Shown one piece after another: positions 36,502 to 45,044 of a DNA stretch of 64,000 bases. Positions within the stretch are counted from its first letter, which is position 1, and every line of letters starts with the position of its first letter. The translations under genes were made by a program, and so were the position numbers. Under the pieces are notes generated by a model. That model was not told the origin of the DNA, made no database searches, and saw only the letters and a program-made list of their open reading frames with translations. The stretch comes from Gemmatimonadota bacterium (lineage in GTDB: Bacteria > Gemmatimonadota > Gemmatimonadetes > Gemmatimonadales > GWC2-71-9): the NCBI GenBank assembly GCA_025358055.1, contig JANYKV010000114.1, forward strand, positions 1-64,000. The letters are read 5' to 3'.

Positions 36502-36918
36502 ATGGGAAGGGCCATTCTGGTGGTACGCGTGAGAAGCAACGAAGACCTTGAGCGGATTGCCACCATATTGATAGACGCCGTGTATGTCGTGCATAGGGCG
36601 CTGGGACCAGGGCTTATGGAATCGGCCTATCAGGTGTGCTTGTCTCATGAGCTGCGCAAACGTGGGTTGACTATCCGTTGTGAGGTTTCGCTGCCCGTGC
36701 CGTACGATGGGATCGAGATCGACGCCGGGTATCGGGTCGACTTGCCATTGGAGGAAGAAATCATCGTCGAGAACAAAGCGGTACGTACGATCGCGCCGAT
36801 CCACGAGGCCCAACTCTTGACCTACCTCAAGCTGTCTGGCTTGAGGCTCGGTTTTCTGCTAAACTGGAATGCGCCGCTGATCAAGGACGGCATCAAGCGA
36901 ATGGTTCACCGACTGTAG
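36502..36918 (+). CDS. GxxExxY family protein (PD-(D/E)XK nuclease-like)
   Basis: A 138-aa protein carrying the eponymous motif GLMESAY (37-43) after VVHRALGP, with Asp80 and ENK (Glu90-Lys92) downstream. The pattern E...D...ExK matches the catalytic core of PD-(D/E)XK nucleases, although activity has not been shown for this family as far as I know. The first 12-15 residues do not fit the family, and a GTG at 36529 could be the real start. The gene is bracketed on both sides by the palindromic repeats, which suggests a functional or mobile unit. Confidence 0.85.
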   Translation: MGRAILVVRVRSNEDLERIATILIDAVYVVHRALGPGLMESAYQVCLSHELRKRGLTIRCEVSLPVPYDGIEIDAGYRVDLPLEEEIIVENKAVRTIAPIHEAQLLTYLKLSGLRLGFLLNWNAPLIKDGIKRMVHRL

Positions 36919-36928
36919 AACGAGGATA

Positions 36929-37180
36929 GGTCTGCGGTAGAAAAAGGATGCAGCAATTGAACCGCAAGGACGCGAAGGGCGCGAAGGGTTCCAGTGAACT
37001 GGTCAACAACAACTTGACCGCGAAGGTGTGAAGGGCGCAACGAGGCAAGTGAGATTTTCCGTTGCTGTTCTTTGCGTCCTTTGCGCCTTGGTGGTAGAAA
37101 GGCAGCAAGCGCGCAGAGGGGTAGCGCCTGAAGAATGGTCAACCATATGCCACCGCAACGACGCGAAAGACGCGAGAGTT
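36929..37180. repeat. Imperfect palindromic repeats, right group
   Basis: Degenerate copies of the same element: 36929-36988 (centre plus right arm), a right half at 37013-37045, a left arm with centre at 37069-37110, and a right half at 37136-37180. They occupy nearly all of the 286-nt gap between the GxxExxY gene and the acyl-CoA dehydrogenase gene. The order of halves suggests repeated deletion or recombination between copies. Confidence 0.7.
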
Positions 37181-37204
37181 GCCGTGCATCGCCGAAGGGT
37201 CGTG

Positions 37205-38344
37205 ATGAAAGACGAGCTTCGTGAAGCGGTTCGAGCCCTCTGCCGCAAGTATCCCGATGAGTATTGGCGTGGTCTCGATGAGCGGCGGGCGTATCCCGAG
37301 GCCTTCGTTGCCGAGTTGACGCGGAGCGGCTATCTAGGCTGCCTGATCCCCGAGGAGTATGGCGGCGCGGGGCTCGGTCTCAGGGATGCCTCGGTGGTCC
37401 TCGAGGAGATCAATCGTTCCGGAGGGAGCGCCGCGGCGTGTCACGCTCAGATGTACACGATGGGGACGTTGTTGCGGCACGGTTCGGAGGAACAGAAGCG
37501 GCGCTATCTGCCCGGGATTGCCCGGGGCGAGCTCCGCCTCCAGGCCTTCGCGGTGACGGAGCCGGATGCCGGATCCGACACCACCCAAATCAGCACGACC
37601 GCCGTGCGCCAAGGCGACCGCTACGTGGTGAACGGGAAGAAGATTTTCATCTCGCGGGTTCAGCATTCGGATCTCATGATTCTCCTCGCCCGGACGACCC
37701 CGATCGAACAAGTGAAGAAACGGACTGATGGCCTCAGCGTGTTTCTCGTGGACATCAGGGAGGCCGGCGAGCGCATGCGCGTCCAACCGGTGGCGACTAT
37801 GATCAACCACGAGACCAACGAGCTGTTCTTCGATGGTCTGGAGGTGCCGGTGGAGAACCGCATCGGCGAGGAAGGGAAGGGCTTCGGCTACATTCTCGGC
37901 GGGATGAACGTGGAGCGGATCCTGCTCGCGTCCGAATCTATCGGCGACGCTCTCTATTTCGTCGACCGGGCGACGGAGTACTCGCGACAGCGCATCGTGT
38001 TCGGCCGTCCCATCGGGCAGAATCAAGGGGTGCAATTCCCCATCGCGCGGGCCTACGTGGCTACTCAGGGGGCCATGGCACTTCGGGACAACGCCGCGAG
38101 CCTCTACGATGCCGGCCAGCTCCCCGGCGCCGAAGCAAACATGTGCAAGTATCTCGCTTCCGAGGCGGCATGGGAGGCCGCCAACGCGGCGATGAACACG
38201 TTCGGTGGATATGGCTTGGCCGTCGAGTTCGGCATCGAAAGGAAGTTCCGGGAGTCTCGACTGTACCTCGTCGCACCGATTGCCAACAATCTGATTCTCT
38301 GTTACGTCGGCGAACATGTCCTCCACCTGCCGCGCTCGTATTGA
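37205..38344 (+). CDS. Acyl-CoA dehydrogenase
   Basis: A 379-aa flavoenzyme. The ATG at 37205 has GAAGGG 6 nt upstream; a longer frame from 37028 only reads through repeat DNA. FAD/substrate signatures are AFAVTEPDAGSD (about 117-128), the GGYG near the C terminus, and a Glu in GMNVERI that aligns with the catalytic-base position of isovaleryl-CoA dehydrogenase-type enzymes. It heads a four-gene operon, and an acyl-CoA dehydrogenase is also part of the Pseudomonas itaconate cluster. Its exact substrate here is not known; a C5 acyl-CoA such as a methylsuccinyl- or isovaleryl-type ester is plausible. Confidence 0.9.
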   Translation: MKDELREAVRALCRKYPDEYWRGLDERRAYPEAFVAELTRSGYLGCLIPEEYGGAGLGLRDASVVLEEINRSGGSAAACHAQMYTMGTLLRHGSEEQKRRYLPGIARGELRLQAFAVTEPDAGSDTTQISTTAVRQGDRYVVNGKKIFISRVQHSDLMILLARTTPIEQVKKRTDGLSVFLVDIREAGERMRVQPVATMINHETNELFFDGLEVPVENRIGEEGKGFGYILGGMNVERILLASESIGDALYFVDRATEYSRQRIVFGRPIGQNQGVQFPIARAYVATQGAMALRDNAASLYDAGQLPGAEANMCKYLASEAAWEAANAAMNTFGGYGLAVEFGIERKFRESRLYLVAPIANNLILCYVGEHVLHLPRSY

Positions 38345-38346
38345 CC

Positions 38347-39240
38347 ATGACTGCAACGGTGCTCCTCCGTCGTTCGATCCTCTTCTTCCCGGCCGATCAT
38401 CCGGAACGATTCGCAAAGGCGATCGCGACCGGCGCCGACGCGGTTTGCGCAGATCTCGAGGATGGGGTCCCGCTCCAATCGAAAGAGGTGGGACGACAAC
38501 AGGCGTTCGAGCGGATCCTCAAGGAGGCACGGCGGGGAGCGGAGGTGATCCTGCGTATCAACGACCCGAAAGGCGAGCTGGGCCGTCGCGATCTGCAGAC
38601 TCTCTGCGAGGGTGACGTATCACCCGATACGGTCATGATTCCCAAGGTCACTTCCGCGGCGGAAGTGGTCTGGGTGGCAGGGTTGCTGGAGCACCGTCAT
38701 CCGGATGTGCGGCTCTTGCCGATGGTCGAGACCGTTCGGGCCTTGGCCAATGTGGAAGAGATTGCGGCGGCTTCTCCCCGGATCAGCGCGCTCCAGTTCG
38801 GCGGAGTGGATCTTTCGATCGAGCTCGGATGCGCGGTCGAGTGGGACGCGTTGCTCGTCGCCCGGTCGCGCATCGTCCACGCTGCCGCTCTGGCCGGGAT
38901 CGGGTCGATCGACGTTCCTTTTCTCGATGTTTCCGATGCCGCCGGGCTCGCGCGCGAGGCCGCCGCGGTCCGACGCCTCGGCTTCACCGGCAAGGCCGCG
39001 ATTCATCCCGTGCACATCCCCGCCATTCACGGCGCGTTTTCCCCGACCGCCGCCGAAGTTGAGCGCGCCACCACTATCATGCAGGCGTTCGAACGAAGCC
39101 AAGGTGGAGCCGTGCTGGGAGAGGGGAAGATGATCGATCGTCCCGTGATGGAAGCGGCACGACGGACCCTGGCCCGCGCGGACCTGATCCGATCCAAATT
39201 GCAATCACGAGTGAGCACGGGCGCCGAGGGTGCGTCGTGA
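38347..39240 (+). CDS. ccl: HpcH/HpaI-CitE family lyase, probable (S)-citramalyl-CoA lyase
   Basis: A 297-aa CitE-like protein starting 2 nt after the dehydrogenase stop. It shows SILFFPADHPERFAKA, then ADLEDGV, RINDPKG, PKVTSAAE and MVET, the metal- and CoA-binding pattern of citrate lyase beta/malyl-CoA lyase relatives. In this operon the expected reaction is cleavage of citramalyl-CoA to pyruvate and acetyl-CoA, as for Ccl/RipC of itaconate degradation. Malyl-CoA lyase is the main alternative. Confidence 0.8.
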   Translation: MTATVLLRRSILFFPADHPERFAKAIATGADAVCADLEDGVPLQSKEVGRQQAFERILKEARRGAEVILRINDPKGELGRRDLQTLCEGDVSPDTVMIPKVTSAAEVVWVAGLLEHRHPDVRLLPMVETVRALANVEEIAAASPRISALQFGGVDLSIELGCAVEWDALLVARSRIVHAAALAGIGSIDVPFLDVSDAAGLAREAAAVRRLGFTGKAAIHPVHIPAIHGAFSPTAAEVERATTIMQAFERSQGGAVLGEGKMIDRPVMEAARRTLARADLIRSKLQSRVSTGAEGAS

Positions 39241-40079
39241 CCGCCGACCTTCAAGCTTGGGTCGGAAGGGAGATCGTGGTACGCGATGAGCTCTGCCTGG
39301 CACCCGCGTTCGGCCTCGCCGCCCTGCTCGACCGAGCCGCCGATGGGGTGAAGCGCGGCTCGGCCCTCCCCTGCGGGTGGCACTGGATCTATTTCGCGCC
39401 TCGCGCCGCCCATTCGGACCTCGATGTCGACGGCCATACGCGCCGGGGTGGCTTTCTTCCCCCAGTATCATTGCCGCGCCGAATGTGGGTCGGTGGAGCG
39501 ATTCATTTCCGCCAACCGCTCGTGTTGGGGGACACGGTCGAGCGGCGGTCCACCATCGCGTCGGTCCAGGAAAAGGCGGGGCGGAGCGGTCGGCTTGTGT
39601 TCGTCGCCGTCCGACACTTGATCAGTGCCGGCACACCGATCGCGATCGACGAAGTACAGGAATTGGTCTTTCGCGATCCAGCCAGGCCGGGTGAGGCACG
39701 GCCCGGCGGGTCCCCGCCGCCGGGAGATTGTCATTGGCGAGAGAGCTTTCGAACCGACGCTGTAGCTCTCTTCCGCTTCTCGGCCTTGACGTTCAACAGT
39801 CACCGGATTCACTACGACCATCCGTACGCCACCCAGGTCGAGGGATATCCTGGGTTAGTGGTTCATGCCCCCCTCACGGCGCTCTTGTTACTCGATGCGG
39901 CTTGCCGCCACCAACCCATCGGTCGAGTGGCGACCTACACGTATCGTGCTGAAGGACCGCTCTTTTGCGAGGAAGCGATTGGCCTCCACGGCCGGATCGA
40001 GCGGGGTTCCATGGTTCTCTGGGCCACTGCGCCTGACGGAAGGACCGCCATGAAGGCGAAGGTCGAATGGGCGACCTGA
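39237..40079 (+). CDS. ich: MaoC-like hydratase, probable itaconyl-CoA / mesaconyl-C4-CoA hydratase
   Basis: A 280-aa double hot-dog protein beginning at a GTG that overlaps the lyase stop (GTGA). The N-terminal half is FAS1-type dehydratase-like; the C-terminal half carries RFSALTFNSHRIHYD, the hydratase motif shared by mesaconyl-C4-CoA hydratase and the HTD2 group. In the Pseudomonas and Yersinia itaconate pathways such an enzyme hydrates itaconyl-CoA to citramalyl-CoA, directly upstream of the lyase step. Length agrees with those proteins. Confidence 0.82.
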   Translation: MTADLQAWVGREIVVRDELCLAPAFGLAALLDRAADGVKRGSALPCGWHWIYFAPRAAHSDLDVDGHTRRGGFLPPVSLPRRMWVGGAIHFRQPLVLGDTVERRSTIASVQEKAGRSGRLVFVAVRHLISAGTPIAIDEVQELVFRDPARPGEARPGGSPPPGDCHWRESFRTDAVALFRFSALTFNSHRIHYDHPYATQVEGYPGLVVHAPLTALLLLDAACRHQPIGRVATYTYRAEGPLFCEEAIGLHGRIERGSMVLWATAPDGRTAMKAKVEWAT

Positions 40080-41269
40080 ACGCCGCCGCCGTGCTGCCCC
40101 TGAGCGGCATTACCGTCGTGGCCCTCGAGCAGGCGGTCGCGGCGCCGTTCGCCAGCCGCCAGCTGGCCGACCTCGGCGCCCGCGTCGTCAAGGTCGAGCG
40201 GCCAGGGGTCGGTGATTTCGCCCGACATTACGACACGAGTGTCAAAGGCCTGGCGAGCTATTTTGTGTGGCTCAACCGAGGCAAAGAGTCTCTCTGCCTC
40301 GATCTGAAGGACGCGGCCGCCGCCGATATTCTGGATCGGCTGCTGACGGGAGCCGATGTCTTCATCCACAACCTCGCGCCGGGGGCAGTCGATCGGTTGC
40401 AGCTCGGGAAGGCGGTCGTGCGCGATCGGTACCCCCGCCTCATCACGTGTGCCATCTCCGGCTACGGCACCAGCGGGCCCTACCGGGAGCGGCGCGCTTA
40501 CGACTTGCTCATCCAGGCCGATGCGGGACTCATGTCGCTCACCGGGACGGAGGACTCCCCGTCGCGCGCGGGCATCTCGGTGGCGGACATCGCGGCTGGG
40601 ATGTACGCCTTTTCCGGCATCCTCACCGCGCTGATCGCCCGAGGGCAAACCGGCGACGGTCAATGGATGGAGGTGTCGTTGCTGGAGTCGTTGGGTGAAT
40701 GGATGAGCTATGCCGCGTACTTCACCAAGTACGGTGGCACGGCCCCCCGGCGAACCGGATCAAGTCATCCAACCATTGCGCCCTATGGCCCGTTTGCTTC
40801 GTCCGAGGGCGAGCGGATCTACCTCAGCGTTCAAAATCAGAGAGAGTGGGTCCGCTTCTGCACGGTGGTGCTCGAACAAACGGAGTTGATTTCTCATCCG
40901 CGCTTCGACACCAACGCCAAACGGGTGGAGAACCGGGCCGAGCTTCAGGAGTTGGTGGAGAGCGCGATCGCCCGCCACAGCATGGCCGAGTTGGTGCGAC
41001 GGCTGGACGCGGCGCCGCTGGGGTGGGCGAACTTGAATTCGGTGCATGGCTTCAATGCGCATCCCCAGCTGGCGGCTCGCCGCCGGTGGCGGGAGGTGTC
41101 CTCACCGGTGGGACCTCTTTCCCTGCTGATCCCTCCCGTCACCATGGAAGGCCTCACTCCCGTGATGGGCGAGATTCCCTCCCTCGGCCAACACACGGAC
41201 GTGGTCCTCAGCCGCCTCGGCTTCGATCGCGACCGGATTGATGAGCTGCGGCGCCGCGGGGCGGTCTGA
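40067..41269 (+). CDS. ict: Family III CoA-transferase, probable itaconate or mesaconate CoA-transferase
   Basis: A 400-aa CaiB/BaiF-type transferase overlapping ich by 13 nt. Conserved parts are VVALEQAVAAPFASRQLADLG, RVVKVERP at the start, the catalytic Asp in RRAYDLLIQA (about residue 146), and GQWMEVSLLES. It would transfer CoA from succinyl-CoA to itaconate or mesaconate, the activating step of the pathway encoded by its neighbours. Family III enzymes cannot be assigned a substrate by sequence alone; operon context is the main support. Confidence 0.82.
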   Translation: MGDLNAAAVLPLSGITVVALEQAVAAPFASRQLADLGARVVKVERPGVGDFARHYDTSVKGLASYFVWLNRGKESLCLDLKDAAAADILDRLLTGADVFIHNLAPGAVDRLQLGKAVVRDRYPRLITCAISGYGTSGPYRERRAYDLLIQADAGLMSLTGTEDSPSRAGISVADIAAGMYAFSGILTALIARGQTGDGQWMEVSLLESLGEWMSYAAYFTKYGGTAPRRTGSSHPTIAPYGPFASSEGERIYLSVQNQREWVRFCTVVLEQTELISHPRFDTNAKRVENRAELQELVESAIARHSMAELVRRLDAAPLGWANLNSVHGFNAHPQLAARRRWREVSSPVGPLSLLIPPVTMEGLTPVMGEIPSLGQHTDVVLSRLGFDRDRIDELRRRGAV

Positions 41270-41283
41270 TTGCCCCTTTCACC

Positions 41284-41312
41284 TTTACACGGCCCGCTTC
41301 GCGCCGTAACAT
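41284..41312 (+). promoter_or_regulatory. Predicted sigma-70-type promoter for the S9 gene at 41344
   Basis: TTTACA (41284-41289), a 17-nt spacer and TAACAT (41307-41312) lie just after the CoA-transferase stop. A start near 41319 would give a 25-nt leader containing AAGGA 6 nt before the ATG. Spacing is ideal and both boxes are close to consensus. Confidence 0.55.
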
Positions 41313-41343
41313 CCTCGCATTCATCACCATCCAAGGATCCCCT

Positions 41344-43413
41344 ATGAGTTCTCACTCGGCCCGGCTTAGTGCTGCCACGTTGGTCCTCGCTTCCGTCGCG
41401 TTCGGACCCACCCTATTCGCGCAAGGAATGGCCGGCGATTCGCTGCTGAGCGTCCGGCACTACATGGACCTCGAGGCGGTGTCGGAGGCGAAAATCGCGC
41501 CGGACGGGCGGATGATTCTGTACTCCCGTGGTTTCGTCAACAAGATGGAAGATCGCTGGGAAAGCGCAATCTGGGCGATGAACTCCGATGGGACGAGGAA
41601 TCGTTTCTTGGTGAAGGGCGGGAATCCAACCTGGTCGCCGGATGGAACCCGCATCGCCTATATCGCTGAGGCGACCGAGCCCAAGGGTCCCCAAATTTTC
41701 GTGCGATGGATGGACGCCGAAGGGGCGACGACCCAAGTCACACGATTGACGACCGGACCATCGGACCTCCATTGGTCGCCGGACGGGAGGTGGATCGGCT
41801 TCACCAACTTCGTTCCCAAGAAGACGGAATGGGCGATCGACATGCCGGCCGCACCCGAAGGCGCCAAATGGGTGCCCACGCCTCGGATTGTCGACCGGCT
41901 GCACTACCGCCAAGACCGAGCAGGGTACAACGAACCGGGTTTCCGTCACCTGTTCGTGGTGCCCTCGGATGGCGGCACTCCGCGCGAAGTCACCACGGGG
42001 GATTGGGGCCTTGGCGCCCGCTTCGATGGCCTCGATACACCGGTCACGTGGGACTGGTCGCCCGATGGCAAAACCGCCGTTGTCGAAGGATATGACGACC
42101 CGAAGGCCGATCTGACGTATCGGGATTCGAACATCTATGCGATCGATATCGCTACGGGTCAGAAGCGGCGCCTGACTTCCACGCGGGGCACGTGGTCGCG
42201 GCCGGTGCTCTCTCCGGACGGCCAAAGGGTGGTGTACGTGGGGTATCCATTCACCAAACAGACCTATAAAGTGGCGGACCTCTACAGCGTGCGCATCGAT
42301 GGCACCGGCGTCGCCGAGCTTTCCGGCCCGCTCGACCGAGAGCCGCGGGAATTGGCCTGGGCACCGGACGGCTCCGGTGTCTATTTCACCGCGGAGGACA
42401 GAGGGGCCATCAACGTGCATTTCGCGCCCCTAGCCGGAGGCGGTGTTCGGGCGATCACGACCGGTCCGCAGGTGATTTCGTTGGGTTCAATCTCCAGTGC
42501 CGGCACGATGGCTGTCACGAAGTCCACTTGGAATCAGCCGAGTGATGTGTTCCGGCTGGATCCGGGGAAACCCGCCACGTTCGCCCAACTCACTCGCGTG
42601 AACGACGATCTGCTCGGCGGGAAGCGGCTTGCCACCGCGGAGGAGGTTTGGTACACCTCCAGCGGCGGGGCGAAGGTGCAGGGGTGGATCGTAAAACCGC
42701 CGTCATTCCAGGCGTCTAAGAAATATCCTCTCCTGCTTGAAATCCACGGTGGTCCCCACGGGATGTACTCGGTGGGATTCGACTATTTCTGGCAAGCGAT
42801 CGCGGCCGAAGGTTACGTCGTGCTCTACACCAATCCACGGGGAAGCACCGGGTACGGTACCGCCTTCGGCAACGCCATCGATCAGGCCTATCCCAGCGTG
42901 GACTACGATGATCTGATGGCGGGCGTGGATACGGTGCTGGGCCGAGGGTACGTCGACAGCCGACGGTTGTACGTTGCGGGGTGCAGTGGTGGCGGCGTGC
43001 TCTCGAGTTGGGTGATCGGCCACACGACGCGCTTTGCCGGGGCCGCCGTTCGGTGTCCCGTGACAAATTGGATGAGCTTCTCGGGCCAGTCCGACGTTCC
43101 GCTGTTCACCAACAATTTCTTCGGGGCGCCATTCTGGGAGAAGCCGGAACAGTGGCTCAAGCAGTCCTCGCTGATGTACGTCGGCAATGTCACGACTCCG
43201 ACGGTGCTGATGACAGGTGTGTTGGACATGCGGACACCGATGCCGCAGACCGAGGAGTACTACGCCGCGCTCAAAATGCGGGGAGTACCATCCGCCTTGA
43301 TCCGCTTCGAGGGTGAATTCCATGGCACCGAGTCTCGGCCTTCGAATTTCATGCGGACGGTTTTGTATATGACGAGTTGGTTCAAACGATACTCGGGCTC
43401 GCCGACACCCTGA
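41344..43413 (+). CDS. Secreted S9-family peptidase with GCSGGG elbow (paralogue 1)
   Basis: A 689-aa protein with signal peptide (about 1-27, ...TLFAQ). A propeller of SPDG/APDG blades fills about 45-430. The hydrolase domain has IHGGPHGMY, NPRGSTGYG, elbow GCSGGG with Ser548, Asp in GVLDMRTPM and His in EFHGTESRPSNF. The elbow residue before Ser is Cys and a Gly triplet follows, unlike GWSYGG in the upstream S9 operon. Two close paralogues lie at 47276 and 57738 in the same orientation. Confidence 0.93.
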   Translation: MSSHSARLSAATLVLASVAFGPTLFAQGMAGDSLLSVRHYMDLEAVSEAKIAPDGRMILYSRGFVNKMEDRWESAIWAMNSDGTRNRFLVKGGNPTWSPDGTRIAYIAEATEPKGPQIFVRWMDAEGATTQVTRLTTGPSDLHWSPDGRWIGFTNFVPKKTEWAIDMPAAPEGAKWVPTPRIVDRLHYRQDRAGYNEPGFRHLFVVPSDGGTPREVTTGDWGLGARFDGLDTPVTWDWSPDGKTAVVEGYDDPKADLTYRDSNIYAIDIATGQKRRLTSTRGTWSRPVLSPDGQRVVYVGYPFTKQTYKVADLYSVRIDGTGVAELSGPLDREPRELAWAPDGSGVYFTAEDRGAINVHFAPLAGGGVRAITTGPQVISLGSISSAGTMAVTKSTWNQPSDVFRLDPGKPATFAQLTRVNDDLLGGKRLATAEEVWYTSSGGAKVQGWIVKPPSFQASKKYPLLLEIHGGPHGMYSVGFDYFWQAIAAEGYVVLYTNPRGSTGYGTAFGNAIDQAYPSVDYDDLMAGVDTVLGRGYVDSRRLYVAGCSGGGVLSSWVIGHTTRFAGAAVRCPVTNWMSFSGQSDVPLFTNNFFGAPFWEKPEQWLKQSSLMYVGNVTTPTVLMTGVLDMRTPMPQTEEYYAALKMRGVPSALIRFEGEFHGTESRPSNFMRTVLYMTSWFKRYSGSPTP

Positions 43414-43429
43414 CCACGGGAGCGCCTTG

Positions 43430-44992
43430 ATGAGTCACCGATTGCACCTGGGGCTTCTATGGGTGTGGGTGATCGGCGCGTGCGCTCCGACACCCGATGG
43501 AGCCAGGACCGTGGTGAAGTCTCCGAGCTTCAAAATCACCACGGAGAAGAGCTTCGACGCATCCGGCGTGAAAGCATACGCCGGCTCAGCTCCCGACATA
43601 TATGCCCACATCGACGCGCACCAGGCGGAGCATGTGGCCAACATCCAGCGGTGGCTCCGCCAGCCCTCTATCAGTACGGAAAAGAAGGGCATTCCCGAGA
43701 TGGCGGGCCTCGTGCGTGATGATCTCAAAGCGCTCGGTTTTCAGGAGGCGGCGCTCGTTCCAACGTCGGGACACCCGGGCGTTTGGGGATACTACGACGC
43801 CGGGGCTGCCAAGACCTTGCTCATCTATATGATGTACGATGTCCAGCCCGTCGAGCCGGCGGATTGGCGCTCCCCGCCCTTCGAGGCCGCCGTGGTGGAT
43901 CATGAGTTGGGCAAGGCGATCATCGGCCGTGGCGCCACGAACCAAAAGGGGCCGGAGCGCGCGTTCCTCAATGCCTTGGCCTCGATCATCGCGGTGCGGA
44001 AAAAGCTTCCCGTAAACCTCATGGTGGCCATGGAAGGTGAGGAAGAGCTCGGGTCACCGCACTATCCCGAAATGGTCGACAAGTTCGAAGCGCGGATGAA
44101 GACCGCGAGCGGTGTGTTCTTTCCGTTCCTCAGCCAGAATCCGGATGGCTCGACATCGATGTTCTTGGGCGTCAAAGGGATTCTTTACTTCGAGTTGGAG
44201 GCCAAGGGTGGCGCCTGGGGCGGACCGTCAAAGGCCGAAATCCACAGCTCCTACAAGACGTTGGTGGACGCCCCGGCCTGGCGTCTTACCCAGGCTCTGG
44301 CGAGCCTCACCTCGGCGGATGGGAATTCGATTCAGGTGCCGGGATACTCGGATCCGATTCGCGCTCCGAACGAGGAGGAGCAGAGCCTGGTGAATGGCAT
44401 GATGAAACAATGGCCCGAGGAGGAGACGCAAACCCGCGAACGTATGGGGGTGGCGCGTTGGGTGGATAGCCTCAGCGGGCAGGCGTCGTTACTTCGTCAC
44501 CTCTTCACCACCACGCTCAACATTGACGGAATCTGGAGCGGATATACGCAGCCGGGTGGTAGGAAGACTATTCTGCCCCACCAGTCGACCGCAAAGCTCG
44601 ATTCGCGCCTGGTGCCGGACCAAACCCCTGATAGCGGGCTTGCGCTCATCAAGGCCCACCTCGCCGCCAAAGGATTCGGGGACATCGAGGTGCGCAAACT
44701 CTCCGGCTATCCCCCGGCGCAAACCACCGTCGAAGCGCCGTTCGTCCAAGCCGCGATTGGCGTGTTCAATAATACGGACACACCCCAAGCGTGGCGCCGC
44801 GCTTGGCCGGGAGTGCGCCGTACTATGTGTTCACGCAACGTCTCAAGCTGCCAATGGTGGCTGCGGGCATCGGGCATGGTTCCGGGGCCCACGCACCCAA
44901 TGAGTACATGGTCATCGCGCCGAAGCCGGGCTCGAAGATCGCGGGGCTCGCCGACATCGAGAAGTTCTATGTCGATCTCCTTTACGCGCTGA
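43430..44992 (+). CDS. M20-family peptidase homologue, lipoprotein, metal ligands replaced and C terminus frameshifted
   Basis: A lipoprotein signal (lipobox IGAC, Cys18) is followed by an M20 fold. The zinc-binding His of the usual HYDVQP is Met135 (MMYDVQP), and the bridging Asp of RGAxDxKG is Asn171 (RGATNQKG), while EGEEELGS (about 202-208) is kept. As read, residues after about 454 are Arg/Ser-rich nonsense. The proper C-terminal end (GIGHGSGAHAPNEY...) lies in another frame at 44791-45006. Inserting one base near 44791 restores a 525-aa protein. The metal-site changes look like a subfamily trait; the frameshift may be real decay or a one-base sequencing or assembly error. GGGAG is 8 nt before the ATG. 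Confidence 0.75.
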   Translation: MSHRLHLGLLWVWVIGACAPTPDGARTVVKSPSFKITTEKSFDASGVKAYAGSAPDIYAHIDAHQAEHVANIQRWLRQPSISTEKKGIPEMAGLVRDDLKALGFQEAALVPTSGHPGVWGYYDAGAAKTLLIYMMYDVQPVEPADWRSPPFEAAVVDHELGKAIIGRGATNQKGPERAFLNALASIIAVRKKLPVNLMVAMEGEEELGSPHYPEMVDKFEARMKTASGVFFPFLSQNPDGSTSMFLGVKGILYFELEAKGGAWGGPSKAEIHSSYKTLVDAPAWRLTQALASLTSADGNSIQVPGYSDPIRAPNEEEQSLVNGMMKQWPEEETQTRERMGVARWVDSLSGQASLLRHLFTTTLNIDGIWSGYTQPGGRKTILPHQSTAKLDSRLVPDQTPDSGLALIKAHLAAKGFGDIEVRKLSGYPPAQTTVEAPFVQAAIGVFNNTDTPQAWRRAWPGVRRTMCSRNVSSCQWWLRASGMVPGPTHPMSTWSSRRSRARRSRGSPTSRSSMSISFTR

Positions 44993-45006
44993 GCGAATCG
45001 AAGTAG
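44791..45006 (+). pseudogene. Out-of-frame C-terminal piece of the M20 homologue
   Basis: This frame encodes APYYVFTQRLKLPMV followed by GIGHGSGAHAPNEY and a helical end (IEKFYVDLLYAL). This is the conserved M20 C terminus including the last His ligand. It joins the upstream frame after QA at about 44790 if one base (for example a G) is added. It is not an independent gene. Confidence 0.8.
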
Positions 45007-45044
45007 GGTATCTTTCCCGCGACTCCCACCGATGGAGTGTGGCA

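Noticed and set aside
36283-37180. CRISPR array
   Set aside because: Repeats are long, divergent, palindromic over their full length and irregularly spaced, there are no uniform spacers, and no cas gene is present.
37028-37204. Upstream extension of the acyl-CoA dehydrogenase
   Set aside because: The added residues are translated palindromic repeat. The family N terminus begins at 37205 with a good ribosome site.
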